Assembly: GCA_018806915.1 (NCBI GenBank)
Contig: JAGKQI010000093.1
Location: 744,001-808,000 of the forward strand
Direction: 5' to 3'
DNA from: Phytophthora colocasiae
Lineage: Eukaryota > Oomycota > Peronosporomycetes > Peronosporales > Peronosporaceae
DNA length: 64,000 bases
Both the position numbers and the translations under genes were made by a program. Positions 22,161 to 33,763 of the stretch are shown one piece after another (the first letter of the stretch is position 1; every line of letters begins with the position of its first letter). The notes beneath the pieces were generated by a model. It had not been told where the DNA came from, did no database searches, and worked only from the letters and a program-made list of their open reading frames with translations.

Positions 22161-23932
22161 ATGGCGAGGGAAGCGCAGGAGCAGGGCGAAGAAGGTGGCG
22201 ACAATGCGGCGCTGCTGGCTACCACCAACTACGACAAGCTCACGACGCCCAACAGCGGCGATACACCCGTCTCCGGTCGCCAATCAGCGTCTCAGAGGCA
22301 GATTAATGCGCCGAACGAGCAGGAAAATGCCCCACAGGATGGAGAGAGCTACGATGACCTGATGCACGGCATTAATTCGTTCTGGGCTATTGTATTCCCC
22401 GTGTGTGTGACGATGATTATTGCTAGTCTTGTGGTGGTAAACTATCGCAGCTCCAGTATTGAGGCGTCCATGTCGACGTATTTGGTCTATGGAGACTCGG
22501 GTTCGAACTCGAGTAGTACTAGTTCCGGTATTGGAGAGTCATTGGTGAACGCTCTGGTGATTATTGGAGCGATTGCGCTATTGACGTTCGGAATGGCGCT
22601 GTTGTACAAGTACAACTGCATGAAATTCCTAAGTGGCTACATCATGTTCGCGTCGACAGCTATTCTGAGCTTCGTGGGAGGACAATTAGTGGACGAGATC
22701 GTGAATGACCAGTTTGGTTGGGCTGTGGATTGGCCTTCATTCCTGTTTGTGATGATCAACTTTGGGTTTGTAGGAGTGATCTCCATTTTCTACCAGAAAG
22801 GAACGCCCAAGTTCGTGCAGAATGGCTATTTGGTCATGGTCAGTGTTATCTTGGCGTGGGAATTCTCTATGTGGCCGGAGTGGACAACGATCACCTTCTG
22901 TGTCATGTTCGCGTGCTATGATCTCTGCGCTGTGTTGACCCCCTGTGGACCGCTCAAGTACCTTATCGGATTAATCCAGGAGAAGCAGGCGCCACTTCCT
23001 GGTTTACTGTACGAAGCTGATGTTCGAGACGGAGTTTCGCACGACCACCACCGACAACAGCAACAACAACAGCGTCAGGGACAGGAGCAGCGTCGCCCCA
23101 AGAACACTCCGACTGATGCTGTTACTGCTACACAGCGTCAGTCGTCGTCCGCTACCTCGCACTCATCCAGTAACAGTAACCACAACAGCAACGGCACTAC
23201 TTCCGTGACGAATAGCACTCGTGTGCCGCCCCCGGCTGCGCCTATGGCGGCTCCTCTCCCGATGGCTCAGCCCATGGCAAATCGCACGGACTCTTCTCCA
23301 ATTCCGGTAATGTCCTCAGGCCGACCTCGTAATGTGGCGGAGTCCAACTTCACCACGTACGAGTGTGAGACGATGGAAGCGCTTGTGGCTCTGCTGTCGG
23401 AATTCTACGAGACGTTCAGCCCTGAGGATACGTGGAAGGCTCAACAAGTGGCTGAGAAGTTCTTCCCCACGCAAGATCGACTATGGCTGCTGATCTTCCA
23501 CAAGTACTACGTCTGCTCGTGCTCAATGGACATGCCCTGCCCCGTGCAGGCAAGGCGTGAGCGCCGTCAACGTCAACAGGAGGAAGAAGACGAGGACGAC
23601 AAGACCATCAAGCTAGGACTGGGTGATTTCATCTTCTACAGTGTCTTGGTGGGCCGTGCTGCTATCAAGGACTTTTCCACGTTTGCAGTTACTTTCGTGT
23701 GCATCGTGATGGTACGTGGGGTTTCTCGCTGATCTACTACCTTATTGTATCATAACTAACGCTGTATTAATGATAGGGTCTCGGAGGAACACTGTTTCTG
23801 CTCGCTGTACTTCACAAGGCACTGCCGGCATTGCCCATCTCGATCTTCTTGGCTACGATTTTCTACTTCCTCACGGAGTACATTTTCATCGACTTCTGCA
23901 GCTTCATGATGACATTCCCAGCGGCAGTGTAG
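22161..23932 (+). CDS. PSEN-like: Presenilin-type intramembrane aspartyl protease
   Basis: Two exons, 22161-23711 and 23777-23932, join to 568 residues. Multiple hydrophobic segments follow a hydrophilic N-terminus. Catalytic aspartates are in ACYDLCAV (Asp254) and GLGDFIFY (Asp489), and the PALP motif is in the second exon (KALPALPISI). The large loop between TM6 and TM7 is expanded and rich in Gln, Ser, Thr and Asn, where animal presenilins undergo autoproteolysis. As the catalytic subunit of gamma-secretase it would cleave type I membrane proteins in the ER-endosome system. ATG 22161 is chosen because the upstream in-frame start is not ATG. The alternative class (signal peptide peptidase) is excluded by motif order and sequence. 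Confidence 0.95.
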
Positions 23933-24091
23933 AGGGAATTTGTATTTGAAAATCAAGAATCTGCATGTTTTTGACGTCAAAACTCCTGAAGTTCGTGATC
24001 TAAATGATTCTGAGTGCGTTATCTCCAGGCCAAAGCCAGATGTAACCCAGCATTGTCGACGGGGTCGTGTTTTAAACCAACTACTCCCCTC

Positions 24092-25851
24092 TTACTGCTG
24101 GTTGTACTTCTCGTTGTATACACCGTCGTACGCGTCATCGGTGGCGAGGTAGCTGTTCAGATAGTCCGTCGCAATGGTCATGTTGAACGGGGGCATCTTC
24201 TTCACGCACGATTTATCCATTTTTTTCAGGTTTCCACCATTTTTGATGTACGAAACGAGCAGTTCCATACCACAGTGAGGACTTTCGGGATCACTAGGTA
24301 TCAACGGCGTTGATACGGTTGCAATGTGGCCGGCGTGTTCAAACACGATGAGTTCCTTATTGTCGCCTTGAAGAGCTTCCAGCAGAAACTCTGCGTACTT
24401 GTGCGTTGTCTGTCCATCAAGTTTGCCACTAAGTATCAGGACACTAGCTTGAGTCGGAATCACGGCGCTTTTGTTCCAGTATTCATCCCGGTCGTAGACG
24501 ATAGGATTGGCGTCATATTTTCCAGTTTGGAACGTGTTACAGGTCTTGGACTTCTCCTTGGAGTAGGCACAGTAAGACTCCGTTGAAGAGTAGATGCCAT
24601 TATCAGACATCAACACGTCCGTGAATCGTTTCTTTAACGTTTCCACCGACGGCGATGGTGTTTGCCACATTTCGGAAAAGACAATGACGTTGAAGAGCAA
24701 CAGCGACTGGTAGTTCTCGTCTTCAACTTTAGTGTTCATAGAATTCTGTAAAAGCTGAATGACACGATTCAAAATGACCAGATCTTTTTCAGCACAGCGA
24801 TTCAAGCGATGCACGAACGGCGGGATGATCTTTCGCATATCGTCGTCTGACAACATGCGCGGCGTAGGGCAAATGACGGTGGCTCAGCTTCCGTAGCGCT
24901 GGTGCCAGTTTCGGTATTGTTGTACAACATATTGGTGACCACCACACAAGGCGACTCAGGGTCTTTGTCAAACGTAGTGATCAGATGCTTGATTGTTCCT
25001 GCCAACCCTTTCTTCTTGAATCGAGTTGCGATCTCTTCATCTTCCTCACACATGGCCAAAAATCTATCGGCAACTTCGCCAAAGTCCGTGTCCCAGTTGG
25101 AAAAGTACGGGAAATCGGTAGTCTGCGCACCCATTGACGATGCAATACCGTCTACTGTCTGTAGAACGTATCCAGTGACTTCAGGCGGGTTCAAATGCAT
25201 GAGACGTTCTCCCAACATTGTACCATAGCTCCAACCGAAGACAATGGTATCTTCTCCATTCGTGTGTTCGCCCATGAAAGTGGCGATGTCTTTGGCAACA
25301 CTTGTCGTTGAAAATGACGCCATATCTCCGTACTTGGAAATCAACTCTTCTGCACATTTGCCAACGTTTGGGGCATCAACATAGCTACCCCAAAGAGAAG
25401 AAGTGAGTTTTGTCTCGGCCGCGCAGGAGAGTCTTGTACTGCGTCCTGTACCACGATGATCCATGAGGTACATATTCACAGATACTCCTAACTTCAACTG
25501 AAGATTCAACGCTGTCATTTCCATTGGAACTGTGGAAACACCCGGCCCTCCCTGGAGAAGCCAGACATTCCGTGCAGTCTTTGGGTCGACGGTGGTTGCT
25601 GGGTAGCGTTTCACGAAGACTTCAATGGTATTAGAGTCGACATCTGCGGGGGTCTCACAAACGCCAGGGTAGCACAGTGGAGCGTTATAAGTGGCACACT
25701 CCGCATCAATGTTTCTGCTTCCACTAGCTGGAGTTCCAGACATAGCAGTGAGCATGGGACATGGTTTCCATTGAACGGAAGTTTTGCTTGACTTGGCAGT
25801 GATTGGCGAAGCAAGTATGGCTGCCAGGAGAATGGCACGGTAGAACTGCAT
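24092..25851 (-). pseudogene. Secreted S33-family alpha/beta-hydrolase peptidase, broken by a frameshift
   Basis: Two open segments in different frames, 25851 to about 24862 and about 24856 to 24092, together look like one secreted tripeptidyl-aminopeptidase-like S33 enzyme. The start has a signal peptide (MQFYRAILLAAILASPITA). The nucleophile elbow GWSYGT is in the first part, while the acid (SGKLDGQT) and the catalytic His (EHAGHIATV) are in the second. At about 24857-24862 the frame shifts between FALRR and MLSDDDM, and no GT-AG pair of usable size is present. The family usually has a few more residues there, consistent with a small deletion. If real, the product loses two of three catalytic residues. 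An assembly error remains possible. Confidence 0.75.
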
Positions 25852-26525
25852 CTCTCAGAAGTATCTTGGCTTGATGTCACTCGTAGCAGGTGAATTCGAG
25901 AATGAGGATTAACTAGCGGGAGCGTTGGTGGTCCACTCCTCCGTTTAACCTATCGTTAGCTCATCACTCGTTCCGTGCGGTGATTACGAGCAATGCTCGA
26001 TGAGACTAACGTTCTCGTTGTAGAATAGCCAGCCGGATTACCACACAATTACTCCCCGAGTCATCAGTCAACGATAGGCGATTGTTCTGATCTCTCATGA
26101 TGGAATCCATGCTCCATAAACACAAAGAATTCGTAGGACCGGATCCAATGCCTCCGGATCCAAATGTAAAGCCACACCGATAACGAACAGGCCTTAGTCG
26201 TAGAGGAAGTCGCCTTGAGGATAAATGCGTTTGTTGAAGTGATATCGCTTCTTCTTCATCTTTGGATATTAAACGCAGCAACAAGTTCTGTCAACATTTC
26301 GTTTGAACCAGTCTTGGGTGACCCACGCATTATCAACGGATGCGATTGCATTGACATTTGAAGGCGCATTTGCCATTAAACTTCCCTTCAAGAAAAATGA
26401 GTAAACGTTGCTACTTTCTAATGATGAGGACGAAGCAGAATCTCTAAACACGGCTATTCTGAACAACACCGAGCACATAGCAGGAATCATATCCTCACAT
26501 CGCCACGTACGACTTCCACGGCAGC
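25852..26525. other. Intergenic, no supported gene
   Basis: 674 bp between divergent genes. Two overlapping minus-strand frames (26284-26006 and 26490-26269) are open but show no recognisable domain. They could be a decayed or lineage-specific gene. No RNA gene is evident. Confidence 0.4.
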
Positions 26526-27221
26526 ATGGATGCCTATTTGGAATTCTGGTTTAATATTAAAACTGTATTTAGAGAAATGATATCCGTCGAGTTGGAGCAC
26601 AAGTTGGTCAAGGCCTGCGAGGAAGGCGACATTGAAGCTTGTAAGCAAAGTGTGGTAGATCTACAGCTTCGAAATGGCCTCGCTACTGAATCTGTGCAGG
26701 AATTACTCGGATACGCTTTCTCGTGCGCTGCAGCACACAACCAGGTTGAGATCATGGCGCTGTTACTATCCAAAGACTCTCGGGAGTGTTTGTGGTATGG
26801 AATGTGTCGTTACGAGAGGTATTTTCCACGCAGACCGAGATTCCAATGCAGTTATGCGTTGCGATATCTGGCCTTTGCAGCTGTGGTTTGTGTGGAACAG
26901 AACGCACTTCAGGCACTTGAGTTTTTAATTCAGCATCAAACGCCACCAATTCCTCAGTTGCTGGTGGATTCAGATGCGGTGCGCTGTTTCCGCTATGCGT
27001 TGGAGCTGGGGAGCGACTTTAATGCTCCAGCACCGGAAGTTTATCGTCCAATGCTGATGCTTCTTTTGCGTCGTTATTCGATACTTCTACTACCGCACGT
27101 GGACGGAGAACAGGATGAAGATGAATCTGTGGAGTTTATCACCAGGCAACGTATGGATGCACTACGATCAAGCTTGAAGTATGAATATGTGACCAATCCC
27201 CAGTTGCAGACAAAGTATTGA
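26526..27221 (+). CDS. Ankyrin-like repeat protein, unknown function
   Basis: Single exon, 231 residues. The chain is helical, with ankyrin-like spacing: ELEHKLVKACEEGDIEACKQ, then LLGYAFSCAAAHNQVEIMALLL, then ALRYLAFAAVVCVEQNALQALEFLI. The canonical G-TPLH motifs are absent, so the repeats are divergent. A second in-frame ATG at 26577 would remove a short N-terminal stretch. No catalytic motif, signal peptide or membrane segment is seen. Expression and function are unknown. Confidence 0.6.
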   Translation: MDAYLEFWFNIKTVFREMISVELEHKLVKACEEGDIEACKQSVVDLQLRNGLATESVQELLGYAFSCAAAHNQVEIMALLLSKDSRECLWYGMCRYERYFPRRPRFQCSYALRYLAFAAVVCVEQNALQALEFLIQHQTPPIPQLLVDSDAVRCFRYALELGSDFNAPAPEVYRPMLMLLLRRYSILLLPHVDGEQDEDESVEFITRQRMDALRSSLKYEYVTNPQLQTKY

Positions 27222-27328
27222 TTTCATTTGATAGCGGAAGGATGCGAAAAAAAAACATTTACGATAGAATAGCGTAAGGAAGCCTTGTACAAGGTATCAA
27301 CTTACTTTCCAGCCACAATATAAACCGG

Positions 27329-28368
27329 TTACTTCTTTAGGGCAGCGTCGAAGAGCACGATGACGGCGCTCATGTTGTCACGACTGCCCTTGGCCAGGCA
27401 TTCGTCCAGCAGCATCTCGGAAATATCCTTAGGGCTCTTCACGCCGTTTTTCAGCTTGCTTCGGATGAATTTACGCAGCTGATCGTTGCTCATGACGTCG
27501 TAGATACCATCACAGCAGAGCACCAGGAACTCATCGGCTGGATCACGTCGTTGAACACGAACACAAGGCTCTGACGTCACCAATTGCTGGTGGGGCTTCA
27601 GATCTGCATTTCTCTTGAACCACAAGTCACCGAAGCTGCGTGACACAGCCACACCACCGCACACGCGGCCACGGAACACTGTTCCACCTGCAGCCACGAT
27701 GCGCTGCTTCTCGAACTCCAAGTCCGGCTTGTGATCCACAGACAACTGAAGCACCTCTGGGATCTTAGCGTTGCTCATAATGCAACGCGAGTCGCCCACA
27801 TTGGCGCAGATAATATCCCTGGGCGTAATGATGGCGAACAGACCTGTGGAGCCCACTTCGTCGCAAGCCGTGGCGTACTCCGGGTCCTCCTTCAGCATCT
27901 CATCTGCAGCCATGAATCCCTCGCACAAAGCCACAGCTAGGGACTCTGGTGACTTGTGGTCCTTCTTAAAAGCTTCAGTGTCAACAATAGCCCCGACAAT
28001 CTTCTCTGCGCTGTAGAAAAATAATAAAAAAAATAGTCAGTACAGAAGATTTTTGTATCACTTTTAGGCAGAACTTTGCGTACATGTACGTAGAGACGGA
28101 GGGACCACCGTGGCCGTCGAATACAGCGACACAAGTAATGTCTGGCACACGTGGGTGCATTGGGATCTGGACGATGTCGACGTCCTGGGAATTATAGTAA
28201 AAACAATTCAAAATTAAGAAAAAAATTACGGAATGTTGTCAGCTGGGGTTGTCTAACCTCCATAGTGTCACGCCAACCCTGCATACTGGACTTGCCGATG
28301 ACCATGCCGGGAGCTGAGACGCTCTCCGACGTCTTGTTCGTGATAGGTTCGGCCAGGAAGCGAGACAT
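27329..28368 (-). CDS. PP2C-type Ser/Thr protein phosphatase
   Basis: Exons 28368-28258, 28184-28084 and 28010-27329 join to 297 residues (donors GTTAGA and GTACGC). PPM/PP2C motifs appear in order: SSMQGWRDTMED, FDGHGG with metal-binding Asp, GSTGLFAII, NVGDSR, SVDHKP, VSRSFGD, CCDGIYDV and DNMSAVIV. These Asp residues coordinate Mn2+/Mg2+ at the active site. There is no signal peptide or membrane segment, so it is a soluble phosphatase of the PPM1 type. It shares a 119-bp promoter with the divergent Nudix gene. Confidence 0.94.
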
Positions 28369-28487
28369 CTTAACACTACAGACCTTCTTGAGGTGTGAAA
28401 CTTTTTTTGTAGGAATTTATAGTTTGGTGTGTAGTTTGTGTACGACGTTTGGGTTCATCGCTTTTGGGTTCATTTCGACATACGGTA

Positions 28488-29198
28488 ATGGAAAAAGAGG
28501 GTTGGACGACAAAGGAGAGCATGCGAAAGCAGCGTAACCAACAGAACGGTAGCCAAATACAAGCTGTTGTGGATAAATCGTGGGGGGTGTTTGTGGTGAA
28601 CAGTCATGGCCAGAGTGATGACCAGAGTGATGACCTGAAGGTGCTCTTATTGGAGCACAATAAAACGGATCCGTTCTGGTCGTTCTCCAAAGGACATAAG
28701 GACAAAAATCTAGACAAATCGGATGTAGCTACAGCGATCAGGGAACTAGAGGAAGAGACCAACCTCGTTGTGTGCAAGCTGTGGAAGGAAACGGAGACAT
28801 GGGAAGAATATTGTGCCGCAGAACGAAACGATTTAGAAGTAGACCCAGGCGCTTTCAGAACGTTTGTCGAAGAATACAGCTATAACACGAAGAGCGGCGT
28901 CAAGGTCTCGAAAACAGTTACGTTTTTCGTCGCCAAGTCCCTAGCTTCATCTCCTCTCTTTGCAACGGACAAGACCGAAATCAAAGGTTACAAGTGGGTG
29001 AATCTGGATTCCGAACAATATCTGACGGCCATCACGTTTGGAGCGGATAAAAAATTGTTTAAAACTATCAAAGACGCGATCTTGGGACGTGAAGCAGATG
29101 ATGCAAGTCATGACCAAGCCGGTGGGGTCACTCTTGGAGAAACTCGTGACGTGCCGGCCGAAACCAGTGACACATCAACTCATACAAGTTCTGGCTAG
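28488..29198 (+). CDS. Nudix hydrolase, NUDT2/Ap4A hydrolase-like
   Basis: Single exon, 236 residues from ATG 28488; upstream starts in the frame are not ATG. The Nudix box is GHKDKNLDKSD then AIRELEEETN. REL and EE are conserved but the usual final Gly is Asn and the first Glu is not clear. The preceding WSFSKGH resembles the WxxPKGH of NUDT2-type diadenosine tetraphosphatases. The C-terminal 40 residues are acidic/Thr-rich. No signal peptide or RXLR motif is seen, so it is not like the secreted Nudix effectors of this group. A GTTCATTTCGACAT stretch about 20 bp upstream resembles the oomycete initiator. Confidence 0.85.
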   Translation: MEKEGWTTKESMRKQRNQQNGSQIQAVVDKSWGVFVVNSHGQSDDQSDDLKVLLLEHNKTDPFWSFSKGHKDKNLDKSDVATAIRELEEETNLVVCKLWKETETWEEYCAAERNDLEVDPGAFRTFVEEYSYNTKSGVKVSKTVTFFVAKSLASSPLFATDKTEIKGYKWVNLDSEQYLTAITFGADKKLFKTIKDAILGREADDASHDQAGGVTLGETRDVPAETSDTSTHTSSG

Positions 29199-29470
29199 AC
29201 CCTTCAATATGCACGATTGGCCCCAGAAGCTCGCGCACATCCAGCAGGCATCGGAAGGTGTAGAGTGGTGTCCTGCAAGTCGAAGAAAACGAGAAAAACG
29301 GAGGGTAAAAAGAAGAATAAACTTGATTCCATTCCAATGCCTTTGTCGACAGCCAAGAGATGCACAGTATTTAGGATGGACTCCATGCTACTTAATATCT
29401 GGTACGTAGTAGATAAACAGGAAGAGCTCCAGCATTAAATCTTCGGAATTAAATCTGATCCCAGGATAAA

Positions 29471-32216
29471 ATGCATCTGATTCTATCGAAAACCTCAAGT
29501 CGTACGATGCCCAGCACCGACGAAGCTGAAGCTTCTACCTCGTCTCCAGATGACACTCCAAACCCTACTGACGTAGATACCAACACTGATGCCGACCGCT
29601 TTCTCGACGTTGTAGTTACCAGCGTCGACTCGGCATCTCCGAGTGTCACCCAAAGTATTGCTTCCTCGCTTTCAAGCTCCGGTTTACACTCGTATTCCGT
29701 CGAGTTCGTAGTGACCAAAGGCGCCACCTCTTACTGCATCGAGCGGCCTCTGAACTCTCTGTTCGATGTGTTGAATACTATCCAAACAGCGGCTTCGAAG
29801 CAGAATGATGGTGATGACCTCCCCATTCTTCCGGAATTCCCTCCAAAAAGTAATCGCAATGACTCGGAAATCGCCCAATGGTGCGCACAAATGACGGAAT
29901 TCCTGGGTATTCATCGTTGTGGCATGTTGGAGTTACACCCAGAATGGTTAAGCTTTGTGGCCGAACGGGACGAAGACAAAGGTGCTCGGATGCACATGAC
30001 GGCAGTTGATTTTATCTTGCAACCTTTTCCTTTGGAGAAATTTTACGTGGCCAGAGGCTCTGTACATGAGGTCGTTGTACAAGTGAAGACATCCAAGGAT
30101 AACGCCCCACAATTTATTGTGTGGAAGTTTGACTTGGAGGATTTCGATGTGGACTTCAGCGTGTCGTTTGCACCTGAACCGTACGAGCAACCGATTGAGA
30201 TCGTCCATGCCCGTACAAGATATGTGTCAACGACTACAGGTCGCGCTGTTGAAGGCTTGTACAGGTGTCTACGACCAGGGAAGGCGACATTGGTGTGGGA
30301 TAATTCCTATTCGAGACTTCGCGGGTAAAGGGGGATCAAGATGTAATAGTAGAAGTATCTGGCATTCTAACGTATGCTTCTGCTATATTGTGCGTAGGAA
30401 GAACGTGTTATACCAGGTGCAGGTTATTAGCAGTAGCATTATGGAATCAGCGACTGCAGCAGCCGACGCGCTCGACGAAGCTGTTCAGGCAGAGAAAGCA
30501 CGCGATCAAGAGCGAGATGCAGCACTGTCCACGGCGCTTATCGTAAGCCCCGGACCTCCACCTGATGCAAACCAGTTGGGATACTCTGCATACATCCCTG
30601 AGGCAATCGCTCAGCAAAGTTGGCTATTGAGCGCTCCTATTAACGTGGCAGGACACTTGGCATCAAGGCTTTTTGGTTCCCAGGAGGAAACTGCAGTGGT
30701 CCCATCGTCAAGACGCGAGCGCAACGGGAGTTCGGACGCTGATGCTCGTAGCTTGTTGGAGGAGCTGAATGGCTTGAACATGCAGCTGATGGAACGAATG
30801 GTAGGCAAAACCTGGAAAGGTACTGGCAATAAGGTACTTACTCGTTGTGATTTTGCACCAATACAGGAAAGCTTGGAGGACAGTGTTGCGAAGCTGACTG
30901 CAGAACGAGACCAAGAGCGATCGAAGACTCACATGGCTATTGTGGAGAAAGAGAATTTTGGAAATGAGGTGAAAGCGAAGGAACAAGAGTTATCTTCTAT
31001 CGCCGTTGAACTTCAACGGATACAAAGAGAACGTGAAGCGTGGCGGGAAATCCAAGCGGAACGAGATGCATTGCTAGAGGAAAAGCATCGTTGGGCTATG
31101 GTACGGAAAACCAGCCGGCAAAACTCGATCGGTGATTCTCTTCTAACTTCGCTGTTTGTGTTGCTGCTTGTGACTTAGACTGATGACTTTGATGGTGGCG
31201 ATGAAGAATCTTCGAGTGTAGCAAGCGAAATGGACTCAGCGGTGCGGAACCGGCTTGAGCAGGAACTTGGTCAGGCTGAAGCTGCAGTACTCCGATGTCG
31301 TGCGGAATTGGGATACCCTTTGAACAACCACTTAACTGGCACTTCGACGCGCTTGGAAAAAGTCGCAAGGGAGATGGCAGCAACGAAGCAGCAGTATGAA
31401 GAGAAAATGCAGACATGGGAGCAAGAGCGTCTACAACTGACCCAGCAATTAGTGAAAGCCCGTGGTCAGAGGCGGGTGCTCGTTACTGAGATCCGCAACA
31501 TGCGTACTCAAACGGAGGGTCAGATTGCTGTGGCAATGGCTGAAGCAAGCGAGGCGCGAATGGTGAACAAGCGGTTGAAAAAGCAGAATGAACTACTGCT
31601 AACACAAATCCGAACGCTCATTAATGAAGCTGAAGAGAATGAGAAGAAGCTGCAAGATGCTAAGGAACAGTTGATGCAGAAACCACAACTCTCCAAATCA
31701 GCCCAATCAGACCAGAGTGCAAGCAATGGAGGAGAAGCTGGCGTTATGGTGCTGGATCTTTCCGTCGGGGAGGAGGAACCGCCGTTGATACATCAATCTT
31801 CAGCACAGGACACTCATCTCAACGATATCAGTCCGAGTGAAGCAAGTCGAGATGAAACGACGGAAGAAGAAGAAGAAGATTCACCAGTCCCGTACACTTT
31901 GAGTGAGGATGATATTGCATTGTTAAATGGCCGTCCGCCTCCTTCTTCGACAACCCCCGCGCTTGCTTCTTCTCCTGAGCGACACGAAGCTGCTCAAACT
32001 CTGTCGTTCTCCTCCTCATCTTCTTCGAGAGTTGATCATGAAAATCCATACCGTTCACGATTGATCGCATTCTTTGAAGAACGCGATCCTGAAAAGGTAT
32101 CAGAAGTGGACGATATGCTCGCCAGCTACAAGGGCGTGGAGGAATCTCTCTTCGAGAGTTTGGAGCTCAAGTACAGCTTTATGGAGCTCAACCAACGCAT
32201 CGCTCAGGCGATGTAA
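29471..32216 (+). CDS. PX-like, GOLD-like and long coiled-coil protein
   Basis: Exons 29471-30324, 30398-30800, 30867-31100 and 31179-32216 join to 842 residues. Residues about 50-170 resemble a PX domain (YSVEFVVTKG, IERPLNSLFDVL, LPEFPPKS). Residues about 175-290 resemble a GOLD beta-sandwich (VVQVKTSKDN, IVWKFDLEDFDVDF). The rest is coiled coil with acidic linkers. The third boundary is uncertain: the 66-nt segment 30801-30866 is a multiple of three with no stop, and has GT...AG ends, but its removal keeps the heptad register, so splicing is preferred. Membrane trafficking or Golgi tethering is a reasonable inference. Start at 29471 or Met 29507. Confidence 0.72.
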
Positions 32217-32303
32217 AACAGTTTCAGCGAAAATTGTTCAAGTTAACAAGTTCCAACAATGTAAAAACATACATGAGCAACAAATGCAGTCCCAACTGTC
32301 AAG

Positions 32304-32930
32304 TTACTCCTTCTTGGACTTCGGAGCCTTGTTTCCACGGCTCGTGCAGCAGCCGCACATGCAGCCAAGCAATAGACCGAGCAACAGACCACCGGAGAAG
32401 GTAACCAACAGCACGTTCTTCTTCGTGGCCAACAGCGTGATGAAGTCCCTCTTGATGTCCTCAGCATGCTGCAGCGCAGCGTCCACGAAGGTCGGCGCTC
32501 CACTCACCGTCTCTCCGTCCACATTCTTGAATCCACCACGTGCAAACGCCGACAGACCCTCAAGCGTACGTTGACCCGCGAACTTGTACGACTTTCCATG
32601 GCTGAAGTGCAGCACAGTGGGGAAACCGCGGATGCCGAAGCGCTTGCCCAGCTCAGCGTTGGCCGTCACGTCCACTTTAGCCACATTCACTTCACCCTTA
32701 AGATCATCCGCCACCTTCTCGTAAATAGGCGCGAGTTTCTTGCAGTGGCCGCACCAGGGGGCGTAGAATTCCACGAGCCAATCGCCAGTGGTGGCGCCGG
32801 ATCCCGCCTGCGTCTTGTGCTCGAAGTCGGCATTGGTCAATACGATGACGTTGGAGTCGTCAGCAGCTGCGAGTTGCAGGAGGCCCAGGAAGGCGAAGAG
32901 CGCCACACAGAGGAAGCGCCAGCTAGACAT
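32304..32930 (-). CDS. ER thioredoxin-like transmembrane protein (TMX/PDI family)
   Basis: Single exon, 208 residues. Residues 1-23 are a signal peptide. A thioredoxin domain follows with the active site APWCGHCKK (Cys60, Cys63). Near residue 173 begins a TM helix (FSGGLLLGLLLG). The C-terminus ends KSKKE, which fits the KxKxx ER-retrieval signal of type I membrane proteins. Expected topology is lumenal thioredoxin with a short cytosolic tail, as in TMX proteins that act as disulfide oxidoreductases on secretory clients. The gene is 90 bp downstream (in opposite orientation) of the PX-GOLD gene, and a CCAAT box lies at 33019-33025, about 90 bp upstream. Confidence 0.93.
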   Translation of the reverse strand: MSSWRFLCVALFAFLGLLQLAAADDSNVIVLTNADFEHKTQAGSGATTGDWLVEFYAPWCGHCKKLAPIYEKVADDLKGEVNVAKVDVTANAELGKRFGIRGFPTVLHFSHGKSYKFAGQRTLEGLSAFARGGFKNVDGETVSGAPTFVDAALQHAEDIKRDFITLLATKKNVLLVTFSGGLLLGLLLGCMCGCCTSRGNKAPKSKKE

Positions 32931-33109
32931 TGATACTTGTTCTGCTAAACCCTAATAGGGAAATTCGATTTTGATCTTTTTACTTCGACTTGGAGCCGAC
33001 ACGTGGAGCGCTGTTCGCTGATTGGCTGGATCTGTCGTTACGTTGAAACTACAACAACCTAAGTAAAAGGATATTCGAAATGTTCTTATGATGAACAAGA
33101 GGTAAAGAT

Positions 33110-33763
33110 TCACATGATGTAGTGCAGCTTCTTCGGGTGGCGTCGTAGCTTGCCGCTCTTGATCAGGCGCACGACGACGCTATTGCTCACATCCAGTGCT
33201 GTGGATAAGCCTCTCCCTGTCATCCGACGCTCAGCTGGGATCGCTGCGATACGAACCTTGAGCTCTTCATCCGGCACTTTAGGTTTTCGACCGGAATGTC
33301 CCTTGATACGACTTGCAACGTTGCCAGCAAGTCCGTCCGTTGTGCTGGATGCAGTGTGCAATTTCCATAGCCGACGGATCGTAGCACGGTGCACGCCAAA
33401 GTGCGTAGCTGCAGCTTTCATATCCCCATGTTTAAGACGTCCTCCAGCACTATTGGCCAGTAAATAATGGACAATCGCCACTCTTTGCTGGTCCGTCAGG
33501 TTCTTCCGCTTCTCTTTAAGTGGCTTATCCGTTGTTGTCTCCACTCCCGGCAATGGCTCAGCCATGGGCTCCATTGGGATCTCCATCGTCGCTTCCGGGA
33601 GCTTTGGTGGAGCTTCCAGCGAGATTTCCGTCAATTGAGATGGCGCTTCCGGGACCATCTCAGACAGCTTCACGGGCATCATGACGGGCATCTCCGGCAT
33701 GGGGAGAGCAGCCAACGTCATCTCTGTGGCCTGCATGGGGGTCGGTACACTTGGGGGCTCCAT
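33110..33763 (-). CDS. Helix-turn-helix protein related to mariner/Tc1-type transposase DNA-binding domain
   Basis: Single exon, 217 residues. Residues 1-80 are Met/Pro-rich with short repeats. Residues about 85-217 are a paired-type helix-turn-helix: RVAIVHYLLANS, AATHFGVHRATIRRLWK, RKPKVPDEELKVRIAAIP, LSTALDVSNSVVVRLIK, ending KKLHYIM. This resembles the DNA-binding half of oomycete Tc1/mariner-like transposases, but no DDE catalytic part follows. It may be a domesticated DNA-binding protein or a truncated element. It is divergent from the next gene across 125 bp containing CCAATCA at 33830-33836. Confidence 0.65.
   Translation of the reverse strand: MEPPSVPTPMQATEMTLAALPMPEMPVMMPVKLSEMVPEAPSQLTEISLEAPPKLPEATMEIPMEPMAEPLPGVETTTDKPLKEKRKNLTDQQRVAIVHYLLANSAGGRLKHGDMKAAATHFGVHRATIRRLWKLHTASSTTDGLAGNVASRIKGHSGRKPKVPDEELKVRIAAIPAERRMTGRGLSTALDVSNSVVVRLIKSGKLRRHPKKLHYIM

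Noticed and set aside
26006..26490. Two minus-strand frames between the S33 and ankyrin-like genes
   Set aside because: Overlapping different frames, no recognisable motif and no clear splice that joins them.
28488..29198. Secreted Nudix effector
   Set aside because: No signal peptide or RXLR motif; it begins with a soluble basic stretch and resembles intracellular NUDT2.
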